A program made the position numbers and the translations under genes. Below are positions 20,714-30,419 of a DNA stretch of 56,417 nucleotides, in pieces. Below the pieces are notes generated by a model. It made no database searches. It saw only the letters and a program-made list of their open reading frames with translations, and was not told the origin of the DNA. The stretch's first letter is position 1. Every line of letters begins with the position of its first letter. This stretch comes from Cyanobium sp. NIES-981 (GTDB lineage Bacteria; Cyanobacteriota; Cyanobacteriia; PCC-6307; Cyanobiaceae), in the NCBI GenBank assembly GCA_945901765.1, contig CAMDLO010000007.1, positions 1-56,417 on the forward strand, given 5' to 3'.

Positions 20714-20996
20714 AGATGCTTTTGGGGGATCCTAATCCACGGACCTCTTGAGCTGACACTCTGGAGACCGAACGAATCAGATCGATGAAAACCCGATCCT
20801 GATGCTGAAAAGCTGCAGATCGGTTGACCATGGAAGGCCGCAGAAGACTGCGACTGCCCGATGGGGTGATTCAGCCAGCTGGCAAGACCAGACAGATGGT
20901 CCGGATGGAACAGCAAACCCTGGCGTACCAGGAACAATCAGCTCACGGAAGCTGAAGCGCCGAAAAATGGCGATTGGCTGGATTAACCTGATGAAT

Positions 20997-21170
20997 AACC
21001 ATTAAATGGAGAACATTAAATGGAAAAACATTTAACGGCTAACCATTTGCTGGTGGGTCACCTGATAGCGGACCACTTGCGGCGGTCCACTTGAAGTGGA
21101 TCACTTGGCGGCCCACTTGAAGTGGATCGCTTGACGGCGATTCGCCTGGTGAATCAGCACAGGGTGCTGG
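20997..21170. repeat. Array of about 12 contiguous mini-palindromes, about 14-16 bp each
   Basis: CCATTAAATGG, ACCATTTGCTGGT, GGACCACTTGCGGCGGTCC, TCCACTTGAAGTGGA (21086-21100), CCACTTGAAGTGG (21113-21125), ATCGCTTGACGGCGAT (21126-21141), ATTCGCCTGGTGAAT, CAGCACAGGGTGCTG (21155-21169). Confidence 0.9.
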
Positions 21171-21324
21171 TGTGACCGACGCCTGGCTGGGATGGGCCTG
21201 AGCGTGAAAGCGTTGACCGGAGCCAACCCCTCAACCACCCAAGCATTCTCACCGCACAGGGGGCCCTTCCGTCAACCAGGCCACGCGGCGCGATGATTCG
21301 GAGGTCGTTACGGCTATTCCCCCC

Positions 21325-21570
21325 ATGCCGATCCGCTGGTACGGCCCGGCCGACCCCGCCGACCCCACCTATCGGCATTTCGAGCGGATCGTGAACCTCA
21401 CCCTGCACGCCGCCCTGTTCACCGCCATCAACAGCGGCGCCTGGGTCGTGCAGGAGCTGCGTCACCCCTGGGATCACCTGAACTGGTTCAGCTTCAGCTG
21501 GCTTGTTGCGCTGCTGGTGCATGCAGGCATGGTGGTGGCGCTCCGACCGGCTCGCCCCCCCGAACCATGA
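21325..21570 (+). CDS. Small membrane protein, function unknown
   Basis: 81 aa, two hydrophobic segments; stop overlaps the start of the next gene by 4 bp. Confidence 0.65.
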   Translation: MPIRWYGPADPADPTYRHFERIVNLTLHAALFTAINSGAWVVQELRHPWDHLNWFSFSWLVALLVHAGMVVALRPARPPEP

Positions 21571-21857
21571 CGCTCTCCGCCACAGAACTCAAGGATCTGG
21601 AACTGGCCCTTGCCGACCGGCTCTATCTCCAGGTGGCCGGTTGGCACCTGTATCTCGGGGACGCCGGCCTGGCCCAGGCCCTGGCGATCGAGTGCGCCGC
21701 GCGCCTCGGCGAAGGAACGGCAATCTGTGCCCGCCAGGCCCTCGAGGCAGTGCTGGTACCGATCGGCAACGGCAGCACGCGCCTGCCCCTGGCCAGGCTG
21801 GTGCCTGCCGGGCAGCTGCAGGATCTGGAGGAGGTGCTGGAGCCCTTTTGCCGATAG
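21567..21857 (+). CDS. DUF3181-like cyanobacterial protein
   Basis: LSATELKDLELALADRLYLQVAGWHLYLGDAGLAQALAIEC; coupled to the upstream ORF. Confidence 0.65.
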   Translation: MTLSATELKDLELALADRLYLQVAGWHLYLGDAGLAQALAIECAARLGEGTAICARQALEAVLVPIGNGSTRLPLARLVPAGQLQDLEEVLEPFCR

Positions 21858-21884
21858 GGTTGCCCATGCCACGCCCGGGCGTCC

Positions 21885-22157
21885 GTGTTGCTGATCGAAG
21901 TCACCAACGCCCGCGAGGTGATCGGCCAGCGGATCGGCCGGCTCGGCAGCCGGCTGATCGGCAAGGTGGTTGACGCCGAGGCCCAGGTGGAGAAAGCGCT
22001 CATCCAGGAGCTGGAGACCGCCTTCCGAGACTTCGGCATCGAGGCCCGCATTGCCTCGGTGGAGGGAGCGAGCCTGATCGGCCGTTCCCACCTGGAGGTG
22101 CCCGTGGAGGTGAGGGAACTGCGGCGAGTCCGCAATGCCCCCCCCAACGGCGACTGA
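21885..22157 (+). CDS. Conserved hypothetical protein
   Basis: GTG start; LLIEVTNAREVIGQRIGRLGSRLIGKVVDAEAQVEKALIQELETAFRDFGIEARI. Confidence 0.6.
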   Translation: MLLIEVTNAREVIGQRIGRLGSRLIGKVVDAEAQVEKALIQELETAFRDFGIEARIASVEGASLIGRSHLEVPVEVRELRRVRNAPPNGD

Positions 22158-22177
22158 GGGTCGCGGGCGCCGGAGGC

Positions 22178-23785
22178 TCAGGCCCGCCGTCGTTGCAGCA
22201 CCCGCAACAACTGCTGAGCTTCCGGCACGCCGGCCACCGTGGCCAGCAGCCCGTACAGCCCCACGGCCAGGCCGGCACAGATCGCGTTCTGCAGCAGCAG
22301 TCCGGCCAGCCCGGCAGGCCAGCTCACCCCGTTCGACAACCACCAGCAGGCCAGCGCACCGGCCGCCGCTGCCAGCAGCAGCTTGCCACTGTCGAGCGCC
22401 CAGACCCGCAGGGGCAGCCCTCCCAGCTGCCGCTGCAGGGCGAGCAGAAGACCCACACAGGTGATCAGATTCACGGCCACCGTGGCCAGCACCAGCCCGG
22501 CGGCACCGGCATTGAGCATCGGCAGCTGCAGCCCCCAGGCGGGGGTGGGGCCGCCGGTGAAGGCCCAGCAGAACACCGCATTGAGACCGATTCCCCCCAC
22601 CGACCAGCGGAACGGGGTGTTGGCGTCGCCGAGGGCATAGAACACCCGTACCAGTACGTCGCGGGCCAGGTAGGCCGGCATGCCGATGCCGTAGGCCATC
22701 AGCAGCTGACCCACCAGGTCGGCGGCGCTGCGATCGAACGCCCCGCGCTCGTAGATCAGGGCCACGATCGGCACCGCCAGGGCCACCATCAGCGCCCCCA
22801 GGGGCAGCATCGAGGCATTGGAGAGCATCAGGCCCTGGCGGATGCGGCCGATCAGCTCGGGCCGGTCCTCCGGCGCCGTGAGCCGGGCGTACACCGGCAG
22901 CAGCGGCACCAGCAGGGCGTTGGAGAGCAGGCCCAGGGGGGTCTGCACCAGCAGATTGGCGTAACCGAGGCCCGCCGCCGCCGCCGGCATGCCCGAGGCG
23001 AAGAACAGCGACACGAACACGTTGATCTGCAACATGCCCGACGACAGGGTGGCCGGCCCCATCACCTTGAGCACCTCCTGCACGCCGGGATCCTTCCAGT
23101 CCCACACCAGCTGCAGCTTGTTGAGGCCTTCCTTGGCCAGGGCCGGCAGCTGGATCAGCCACTGCAGCACCGCCCCCACCGTGGTGCTGGCCGCCAGCAC
23201 GATGCCACCGATCACCGCCGTGGCGGGCAGGGTGATGCTGCTGCCCAGCTGCCACCACAGCAGGCCGATGCCGCCGATCACCGCCACGCTGGAGAGCAGC
23301 GGGCTCACCGATGGCAGCCAGAACACATCGGCGGCGTTCAGGGCCCCGAAGCCCAGACCGATCAGGCCAGCCAGCAGGGCCATCGGCGCCATCCAGCGCA
23401 GCTGCAGCACGGCGATGCGGTGGCGCTCAGCATCGAGGGCCGGGCCCACCAGGCCGATCAGCGGATCGGCGAACAGCACCAGCAGCAGCGTCACCACGAT
23501 CAGACCGGCCCCCACGATCGTGTTGATCGCCGCCAGCACATGGGCCCCCTCCTGCCGCGGCCGGCGGGCCAGCACGCTCACCATGGCGCTGTGGAACGGG
23601 CCATTGATGCCGCCCAGCAGGATCAGCAGGAAGCCCGGCAGCACATAGGCGTAGTTGTAGGCGTCGTAGGCGGCGCCCACCCCGAAGGCGGCGGCGATCA
23701 CCTGCTGGCGCACCAGACCGGCCACCTTGCTCAGGGCCGTGGCCACCGCCACGATCAGGGCGATGCGTCGCAGGGATTTCGCCAT
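22178..23785 (-). CDS. murJ: Lipid II flippase MurJ/MviN family
   Basis: MAKSLRRIALIVAVATALSKVAGLVRQQVIAAAFGVGAAYDAYNYAYVLPGFLLILLGGINGPFHSAMVSVL. Confidence 0.95.
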   Translation of the reverse strand: MAKSLRRIALIVAVATALSKVAGLVRQQVIAAAFGVGAAYDAYNYAYVLPGFLLILLGGINGPFHSAMVSVLARRPRQEGAHVLAAINTIVGAGLIVVTLLLVLFADPLIGLVGPALDAERHRIAVLQLRWMAPMALLAGLIGLGFGALNAADVFWLPSVSPLLSSVAVIGGIGLLWWQLGSSITLPATAVIGGIVLAASTTVGAVLQWLIQLPALAKEGLNKLQLVWDWKDPGVQEVLKVMGPATLSSGMLQINVFVSLFFASGMPAAAAGLGYANLLVQTPLGLLSNALLVPLLPVYARLTAPEDRPELIGRIRQGLMLSNASMLPLGALMVALAVPIVALIYERGAFDRSAADLVGQLLMAYGIGMPAYLARDVLVRVFYALGDANTPFRWSVGGIGLNAVFCWAFTGGPTPAWGLQLPMLNAGAAGLVLATVAVNLITCVGLLLALQRQLGGLPLRVWALDSGKLLLAAAAGALACWWLSNGVSWPAGLAGLLLQNAICAGLAVGLYGLLATVAGVPEAQQLLRVLQRRRA

Positions 23786-23859
23786 GGGCGGCCCGGGCTC
23801 ATCAACATCGAGCGGCAGTATGGCCGCCGTTCCTGCCGCGGCCACGCCGCCAGCCGCCC

Positions 23860-24645
23860 ATGGCCACGCCGATCCTGCCGACCGGGCCACTGGTGGAGGG
23901 TGTGCTGCTCAGGCGCTACAAGCGCTTCCTGGCCGATGTGGAGCTGCTGCAGCCGGGCCCGGACGGCTCGCCGAGCGGCACTGTGGTGACCGCTCACTGC
24001 GCCAACACCGGCCCGATGACCGGCGTGCTGATCCCCGGCGGCCGGGTGCGCCTGCGCCACGACCCCTCCCCCAGCCGCAAGCTGGCCTGGACCTGGGAAC
24101 AGGCCGAGGTGCCGGGCGCCGATGGCCCGACCGTATGGGTGGGCATCAACACGGCCCTGCCCAACCGGCTGGTGCGAGCCACGGTCGAGGCCGGTTGCCT
24201 GGAACCCTGGCTGGGGCCGATCGACACGATCCGGGCGGAAGTGCCCTATGGCGCGAACCGCCGCAGCCGCATCGACCTGCTGCTCACCCCTGCGGCCGGC
24301 GCACCCGATCCACGACCGATCTACCTGGAGGTGAAGAACACCACCTGGAGCCGCGGCGATCTGGCGTTGTTTCCCGACACCGTCACCGAACGGGGTCAGA
24401 AGCACCTGGAGGAACTCACGGCGCTGCTGCCCGAGGCGCGGGCGGTGCTGGTGCCGTGCCTGAGCCGGGCCGATGTGCGCCGCTTCGCCCCGGGCGACGC
24501 GGCCGATCCCCGCTACGGCGAGCTGTTCCGTCGGGCCTTGGCGGCGGGCGTGGAGGTGCTGCCCTGCATCTACGCCTTCAACGGGCCGACCATCGCCTGG
24601 CTGGGCCTGGCCGCGGTGCAGGGGTGCGATCCGGCCGTCGACTGA
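23860..24645 (+). CDS. sfsA: DNA/RNA nuclease SfsA family
   Basis: LLRRYKRFLADVEL, VTAHCANTGPMTGVLIPGG, YLEVKNTTWSRGDLALFPDTVTERGQKHLEEL. Confidence 0.93.
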   Translation: MATPILPTGPLVEGVLLRRYKRFLADVELLQPGPDGSPSGTVVTAHCANTGPMTGVLIPGGRVRLRHDPSPSRKLAWTWEQAEVPGADGPTVWVGINTALPNRLVRATVEAGCLEPWLGPIDTIRAEVPYGANRRSRIDLLLTPAAGAPDPRPIYLEVKNTTWSRGDLALFPDTVTERGQKHLEELTALLPEARAVLVPCLSRADVRRFAPGDAADPRYGELFRRALAAGVEVLPCIYAFNGPTIAWLGLAAVQGCDPAVD

Positions 24646-24685
24646 GCGTGCCCCATAGAGTCTGGTGGCCCAGCTGCGGCATGCC

Positions 24686-25906
24686 GTGGATACCCGAGCT
24701 TTCAAGCGCTCCCTGCATCACTCGGAGCGCTACAACCGCCGCGGTTTCGGGCTGGGCGACGAGGTGGCCGGCAGCCTGCAGACGGCCTACCAGAGCGACC
24801 TGGTGGGCCAGCTGCGCAGCCATGGCCACCGGCTGGAGCAGGGCCGCCTCACCGTGCGGCTGGCGGAGGCTTTCGGTTTCTGCTGGGGGGTGGAGCGGGC
24901 CGTGGCGATGGCCTACGAAACCCGTCGCCACTACCCGAGCGAGCGGATCTGGATCACCAACGAAATCATCCACAACCCCTCGGTGAACGATCATCTGCGC
25001 GAGATGAATGTGCAGTTCATCCCGGTGGATGAGGGCGTGAAGGACTTTTCCGATGTGGCGGGCGGCGATGTGGTGATCCTGCCCGCCTTCGGTGCCACCG
25101 TGCAGGAGATGCAGCTGCTGAGCGAGCGCGGCTGCCACATCGTCGACACCACCTGCCCATGGGTGTCGAAGGTCTGGAACACCGTGGAGAAGCACAAGAA
25201 GCACAGCTTCACCTCGATCATTCACGGCAAGGTGAAGCACGAGGAAACCCTGGCCACCAGCAGCTTCGCCGGCACCTATCTGGTGGTGCTCGACCTGGCC
25301 GAAGCCCAGCTGGTCTGCGATTACATCCTGGCCGGAGCTCAGGCCGAGGGCCCTTCGGCCGCCCAGCGTCAGGCCTTCATCGAGCGATTCGCCAGAGCCT
25401 GCTCACCGGGCTTCGATCCCGACCGCGACCTGCTGCGGGTGGGCGTGGCCAACCAGACCACCATGCTCAAGAGCGAAACCGAAGAGATCGGCAAGCTGTT
25501 CGAGCGCACCATGCTGCAGCGCTTCGGCCCCGCCGACCTCAACGACCACTTCCTGGCCTTCAACACGATCTGCGACGCCACCCAGGAGCGCCAGGACGCC
25601 ATGTTCGCCCTGGTGGATGAACCTCTGGATCTGATGGTCGTGATCGGTGGCTACAACTCCTCCAACACCACCCACCTGCAGGAAATCGCGGTGAGCCGCG
25701 GCATCCGCTCGTTTCACATCGACACGCCGGAGCGCATCGGTCCTGGCAACCGCATCGAGCACATGCCCCTCGGCGGCGACCTGGAGCTGGAGGAACCCTT
25801 CCTGCCGGAGGGGCCGATCCGGGTGGGCATCACCTCGGGTGCCTCCACACCGGACCGGATCGTGGAAGCGGTGATCGAACGGTTGATCGCCCTGAGCGAG
25901 GCCTGA
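24686..25906 (+). CDS. ispH: 4-hydroxy-3-methylbut-2-enyl diphosphate reductase
   Basis: [61 protein letters not shown] start chosen. Confidence 0.96.
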   Translation: MDTRAFKRSLHHSERYNRRGFGLGDEVAGSLQTAYQSDLVGQLRSHGHRLEQGRLTVRLAEAFGFCWGVERAVAMAYETRRHYPSERIWITNEIIHNPSVNDHLREMNVQFIPVDEGVKDFSDVAGGDVVILPAFGATVQEMQLLSERGCHIVDTTCPWVSKVWNTVEKHKKHSFTSIIHGKVKHEETLATSSFAGTYLVVLDLAEAQLVCDYILAGAQAEGPSAAQRQAFIERFARACSPGFDPDRDLLRVGVANQTTMLKSETEEIGKLFERTMLQRFGPADLNDHFLAFNTICDATQERQDAMFALVDEPLDLMVVIGGYNSSNTTHLQEIAVSRGIRSFHIDTPERIGPGNRIEHMPLGGDLELEEPFLPEGPIRVGITSGASTPDRIVEAVIERLIALSEA

Positions 25907-26007
25907 GGGGAGCGGTGGTGGCTTTACATTGGTTCACTTCGGGCCGGTGGCCCAGGGGGGTGTGCCACTCACCCCGTTTCACCTGCCCTCGTCGGTGTGC
26001 CCGCTGA

Positions 26008-26688
26008 GTGACGTTGTCGAGCCCGCCGCTGTCATCCTCCGATCCGGAACAGGTCGCTGCTGACGCCGCGGCGACCCCCCTGCTGCGCCACAGCGACGAC
26101 AGCCGGGTGCGCCGCTACGCCAGCCAGTTCGCCGATCTGATGGAGATGCGGGCGCCGGCAGAGCTGGTGGCCGCCTATCTCGATCGACACGAGGGCTGGT
26201 TCCGCCGCTGTGCCGCACCGATGACGGTGGAGCCGCTCGGCAGCAATGGTTATCGGCTCACCCTCGGCCGGTTCGGCAACTTCGGCTTCGAAGTGGAACC
26301 GACGATCGGCCTGGAGTTGCTGCCCCAGAGTGAAGGCATCTACCGGATCCTCACCGTGCCTTGCGGGATGGAGGGATCGGCTCTGGCCGGTCTGTACGAC
26401 GTGGAGTTCAACGCCTCCCTGGAGCTGGATGAAGAGACAGCCGAAACCCGGAACGACGCGATCGCACCGGAGACAACGAAGGTGCGCTGGCAGCTCGACC
26501 TGAGCGTGTGGATCCGGCTGCCGGCTGTGATCACCCTGCTGCCGGACAACCTGGTGCAGAGCAGTGGCGAGCACCTGCTGCGCCAGATCGTGCGCCAGAT
26601 CTCCCGGCGGCTCACCTGGAAGGTGCAGGAAGATTTCCACGCCAGCCACGGGCTGGCTTGCCCACCGCGGCGCCGAGCCCAGTTCTGA
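26008..26688 (+). CDS. DUF1997 family protein
   Basis: ORF with GTG start, YRLTLGRFGNFGFEVEPTIGLELLP, WQLDLSVWIRLP; cyanobacterial DUF1997 pattern. Confidence 0.75.
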   Translation: MTLSSPPLSSSDPEQVAADAAATPLLRHSDDSRVRRYASQFADLMEMRAPAELVAAYLDRHEGWFRRCAAPMTVEPLGSNGYRLTLGRFGNFGFEVEPTIGLELLPQSEGIYRILTVPCGMEGSALAGLYDVEFNASLELDEETAETRNDAIAPETTKVRWQLDLSVWIRLPAVITLLPDNLVQSSGEHLLRQIVRQISRRLTWKVQEDFHASHGLACPPRRRAQF

Positions 26689-26721
26689 AGTGCGAATCGC
26701 GTCCCAACGGGGGACGCCCGC

Positions 26722-27186
26722 TCAGGCCGGACGGTTCTCCCAGATCTTGTTGACGATCTGCATGCCGCTGACGGCCTGCCAGAGGAACAGGGTCATCATC
26801 AGCATGTTCAGCCCGACGTGGGCCTTGCGTGCAATCAGGTTGCCCTGCTGGATCAGCGGGATCAGCGCCACGGCCAGGGTGATCAGGCAGGTCATGCCGA
26901 TGCCCACCAACAGATGGGGCCCCACAAACAGCTTGCCGTTGTTCAGGTAGGTGACGGCCATGCCACCGAAGGTGCCCAGCACCATCAGGGCCAGCAGCAA
27001 GGCACCGATCTGGAAGTGGCGCTTGCCGAACTGCCCCTTGATCAGCTGCTTGCGGGTGTCGGCGTCAGCGGTGCGGGTTTTCTTGGTCTTGATGCCGAGC
27101 ACCATCGCGTATCCGCTCAGGCCGAACAACACCCACATCAGCAGCGGGTGCACGAAGTTGAGATTGAAGGCGAGCGACTCAGACAT
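26722..27186 (-). CDS. DUF4079 family membrane protein
   Basis: FVHPLLMWVLFGLSGYAMVLGIKTKKTR and hydrophobic segments. Confidence 0.8.
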   Translation of the reverse strand: MSESLAFNLNFVHPLLMWVLFGLSGYAMVLGIKTKKTRTADADTRKQLIKGQFGKRHFQIGALLLALMVLGTFGGMAVTYLNNGKLFVGPHLLVGIGMTCLITLAVALIPLIQQGNLIARKAHVGLNMLMMTLFLWQAVSGMQIVNKIWENRPA

Positions 27187-27298
27187 CTAGGACTCAGGAA
27201 TTCGGACGCGGGGATCGGACGCAGGACTGGGACTCCAGGACCGCAGAGCGGCGCAGCCGGGAATGGAAGCCGCGAAAGCGAACCTAGCGGGGCCCCCG

Positions 27299-28858
27299 TC
27301 AGTGCAGAAAATGACGGCGGCCTGTGACCACCATCGCCAGCCCCAGCTCGTTGCAGGCCCGGATCGACTCGGCATCCCGCACGCTGCCGCCGGGCTGGAT
27401 CACGGCGGTGATGCCCTGACGGGCGGCCAGGCGCACGGTGTCGTCGAAGGGGAAGAAGCCATCGCTGGCCAGCACGGCGCCACGGGCCCGTTCCGCCGCC
27501 GCCTCCAGGGCGATCCGGGCCGAGCCCACCCGGTTCATCTGGCCCGCACCGATCCCCAGGCTCTGGCCGTCGCGGGCCACCGCGATCGCATTCGAGCGGA
27601 TGTGCCGCACCAACTTCCAGGCGAAGGTGAGATCCTCCAGTTCGTCGGCGCTGGGCTCGCGGTCACTCACCACCTGCCAGGCGCTCGGATCGGCAGGTTG
27701 ATCATCAAGCTGCTGGGCCAGCACACCCCCCAGCACGCTGCGCAGCTGCTGGCGGGAAGCCCGGCCGATCGCCGCCGGCTCCAGTTCAAGCAGCCGCAGA
27801 TTGGCCTTGGCGGCCAGCCGCTCCCGGGCCTCCGGTTCAAAGCGCGGCGCCACCACACATTCGAGGAACAGGCTGGTGAGCTGTTCGGCCGCCGCCGTGT
27901 CGACCGTGGTGTTGAGGGCCACGATGCCGCCGAAGGCCGACAGCCGGTCGGCGTCGAGGGCGCGCTCCAGGGCCCTGGCGGTGCCGGCGCCGGTGGCGAC
28001 GCCGCAGGGATTGGTGTGCTTGACGACCACGGCCGCCGGCTGGGCATTGGTGCCGTAACCGAACTCCCGCACTGTGGCGAGCGCGGCGTCGAGATCGATC
28101 AGGTTGTTGTAGCTGAGTTCCTTGCCCTGCAGCTGCGCGGCGGCACCCCAACCAGCGCCGGGCTCGCTGAACCAGGTGGCCGGCTGGTGCGGATTCTCGC
28201 CGTAGCGCAGCAGCTGGCGGGGCGGCAGGGCCAGCGCCAGATCGCCGGGCCGGGCCGCGGCGTCCGGGGTCTCAGCGGCGAGGCGCTCCGCCAGCCAGGA
28301 ACTGATTGCGGCGTCGTAGGCCGCTGTGTGCGCGAAGGCTGCCAGGGCGAGGCGCCGGCGCAGGGCCTGGTCGATCCGGCCATCGGCCAGGGCGGCCAGG
28401 AACGCCGGGTATTGCTCGGGGCTGGTGAGCACCGTCACATCGGCATGATTCTTGGCGGCGGCGCGCACCATCGCCGGGCCGCCGATGTCGATGGTTTCGA
28501 TCGCCGTCTCGAAGGCCACGGCGGGATCGGCCACGGTCTCCCGGAACGGGTAGAGGTTCACCACCACCACATCGATCAACGGGATCGCCTGGGCCTGCAG
28601 ATCGGCCTGATGGGCCGGATCCTCGCGCCGGGCCAGGATGCCGCCATGGATGCGTGGGTGCAGGGTCTTCACCCGGCCGCCCAGGATCTCGGGAGCGCCG
28701 GTGTGGTCAGCCACCCGGGTCACCGCCAGCCCGGCCGCCTGCAGCGCCGCAGCCGTGCCGCCACTGGAGAGCAGCTGATATCCGGCCTCCAGCAGCCCCT
28801 GGGCAAGCGGCACCAGACCGTCCTTGTCGGACACGCTCAGGAGGGCCGTGGGCGCCAT
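27299..28858 (-). CDS. purH: Bifunctional AICAR formyltransferase/IMP cyclohydrolase
   Basis: [55 protein letters not shown]. Confidence 0.97.
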   Translation of the reverse strand: MAPTALLSVSDKDGLVPLAQGLLEAGYQLLSSGGTAAALQAAGLAVTRVADHTGAPEILGGRVKTLHPRIHGGILARREDPAHQADLQAQAIPLIDVVVVNLYPFRETVADPAVAFETAIETIDIGGPAMVRAAAKNHADVTVLTSPEQYPAFLAALADGRIDQALRRRLALAAFAHTAAYDAAISSWLAERLAAETPDAAARPGDLALALPPRQLLRYGENPHQPATWFSEPGAGWGAAAQLQGKELSYNNLIDLDAALATVREFGYGTNAQPAAVVVKHTNPCGVATGAGTARALERALDADRLSAFGGIVALNTTVDTAAAEQLTSLFLECVVAPRFEPEARERLAAKANLRLLELEPAAIGRASRQQLRSVLGGVLAQQLDDQPADPSAWQVVSDREPSADELEDLTFAWKLVRHIRSNAIAVARDGQSLGIGAGQMNRVGSARIALEAAAERARGAVLASDGFFPFDDTVRLAARQGITAVIQPGGSVRDAESIRACNELGLAMVVTGRRHFLH

Positions 28859-28914
28859 GGTTCGCGATCGTGAGGTTGAACGGCCAACCTACGCAGCACC
28901 CCGCCCCGCGCCCG

Positions 28915-29586
28915 ATGCCCGAGCCTGCAGCCATGGATCCAGATGCGCTGGTGCGCGGCCCCGCCGCGGCCGACCGGCGACTGGTGCTGCTGCACGGCTG
29001 GGGGGCCGACGCCGACGATCTGCTCGATCTGGCCGAGCTGCTGGTGCCGGGGGACGTGAATGTGGTGTCGCTGCGGGCACCACAGCCCCATCCGGCCGGC
29101 ATGGGCCGGCAGTGGTACCCACTGCTGTGGCAGGCGATGGTGCCGGAGCCGGACTGGCCCTCGGTGCCGGCCGCCCGCGCCGCCCTGCGTCAGCGGCTGG
29201 AGCGGCTCGCTGAGAGCGTGCCCCTTGAGCACACCGCCCTGATGGGCTTCTCCCAGGGGGCTGCGATGGCCTTGGACGTGGCCACGGGGAGCGGGGGCGA
29301 TGGACCGCTGCCGCTGGCGGCGGTGATCGGCTGCAGCGGCTACCCCCACCGCGACTGGCAACCCGGGGCGGGGGCCACGCCGGTGCTGCTCACCCACGGC
29401 CGCGAGGACCCTGTGGTGCTGGACGACCACGGCGACATGCTCCAGCGACAGCTGGAGGCGGCGCACTTTCCGGTTCTTCGCCAGGACTTCAGCGGCGGCC
29501 ACGGCATTGATCCGGCCCTGGTGCCGGTGATGCGGCGGTTTCTGAGCGAATGCTGGGAGCAGGCGGGAGAGCACAGACCTGGCTGA
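28915..29586 (+). CDS. Alpha/beta hydrolase (carboxylesterase/phospholipase family)
   Basis: LVLLHGWGADADDLLDLAELL, ALMGFSQGAAMAL, LTHGREDPVV, GGHGID. Confidence 0.88.
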   Translation: MPEPAAMDPDALVRGPAAADRRLVLLHGWGADADDLLDLAELLVPGDVNVVSLRAPQPHPAGMGRQWYPLLWQAMVPEPDWPSVPAARAALRQRLERLAESVPLEHTALMGFSQGAAMALDVATGSGGDGPLPLAAVIGCSGYPHRDWQPGAGATPVLLTHGREDPVVLDDHGDMLQRQLEAAHFPVLRQDFSGGHGIDPALVPVMRRFLSECWEQAGEHRPG

Positions 29587-29628
29587 GACGGGCCTGAGGG
29601 AGCAGCCAGGTCTCAGCCAGCCTGCCGA

Positions 29629-30000
29629 TCAGACGAAGGCGTACTCGTACTCCTCCATTTCCTCCCAGTCGTCGGCGGCCAGCGCCTCGATTCCCTCGAA
29701 CAGCACCTCTTCACCGATCCTGTCGACGATCTCGCGCAGGGAGGGGAACAGGAAGTGGTTCTCTTCGGCGTACTGGGCGCTGAACAGGCCCTTCTCGCCC
29801 CAGAAGAAGCGGTCGGTGGTGTGTTCGTTACGACGCACGTTCAGGATGGCCGGCGGCACCAGCGTCTGCTCGGCGATGTAGCGACGGGCTGCGGTGACGG
29901 GCTTGTGGGAGCCGGTCTCGAGATTGAAGGTGGGGACATGGGCGAGGACCCGCTGGCCGGCGAGACGGCGGCGGCTGATCCGCTTGCGCTTCTTGGACAT
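29629..30000 (-). CDS. DUF3155 family protein
   Basis: MSKKRKRISRRRLAGQRVLAHVPTFNLETGSHKPVTAARRYIAE. Confidence 0.82.
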   Translation of the reverse strand: MSKKRKRISRRRLAGQRVLAHVPTFNLETGSHKPVTAARRYIAEQTLVPPAILNVRRNEHTTDRFFWGEKGLFSAQYAEENHFLFPSLREIVDRIGEEVLFEGIEALAADDWEEMEEYEYAFV

Positions 30001-30419
30001 GGAGCAAGTCCCGGAGACGGGACGATCGAGTGGGGACGGAGATAAGGGGTGGGACCCACCGGCCGACGCCATCACCCGCCGGGAGGGCGTGATGGCGCAC
30101 GGCAACGGTCAACGCCCTACCAGCTGGATGCCGTCTGAGCCCCGGGAGACGCCGACGTGCTGCGGGTGAGCCGCCCATTCGGCCCACCCAGCTGCTGGGA
30201 CGATCCGGATGGGGCGTTGACCGCCTGCCGGACACACCTCTGCTGTAGCTTCGATTGCGTGAGAACGCAACTGAGAAGCACACGTCGAGCGACCCTGGAG
30301 CCTCGCGGAACCGCGCGGTAGTGGTCGATACGAACACCTTAAGACTTTTTTCCGGATTTTTTCCGGGTGGTCTGTGAATTTTTTCCAGACGGCTTCCAGA
30401 CGTCAGCCTTCAAGCGCAG

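Noticed and set aside
20704-20937. 77-aa minus ORF next to tRNA-Arg
   Set aside because: Overlaps the tRNA gene and has no conserved features.
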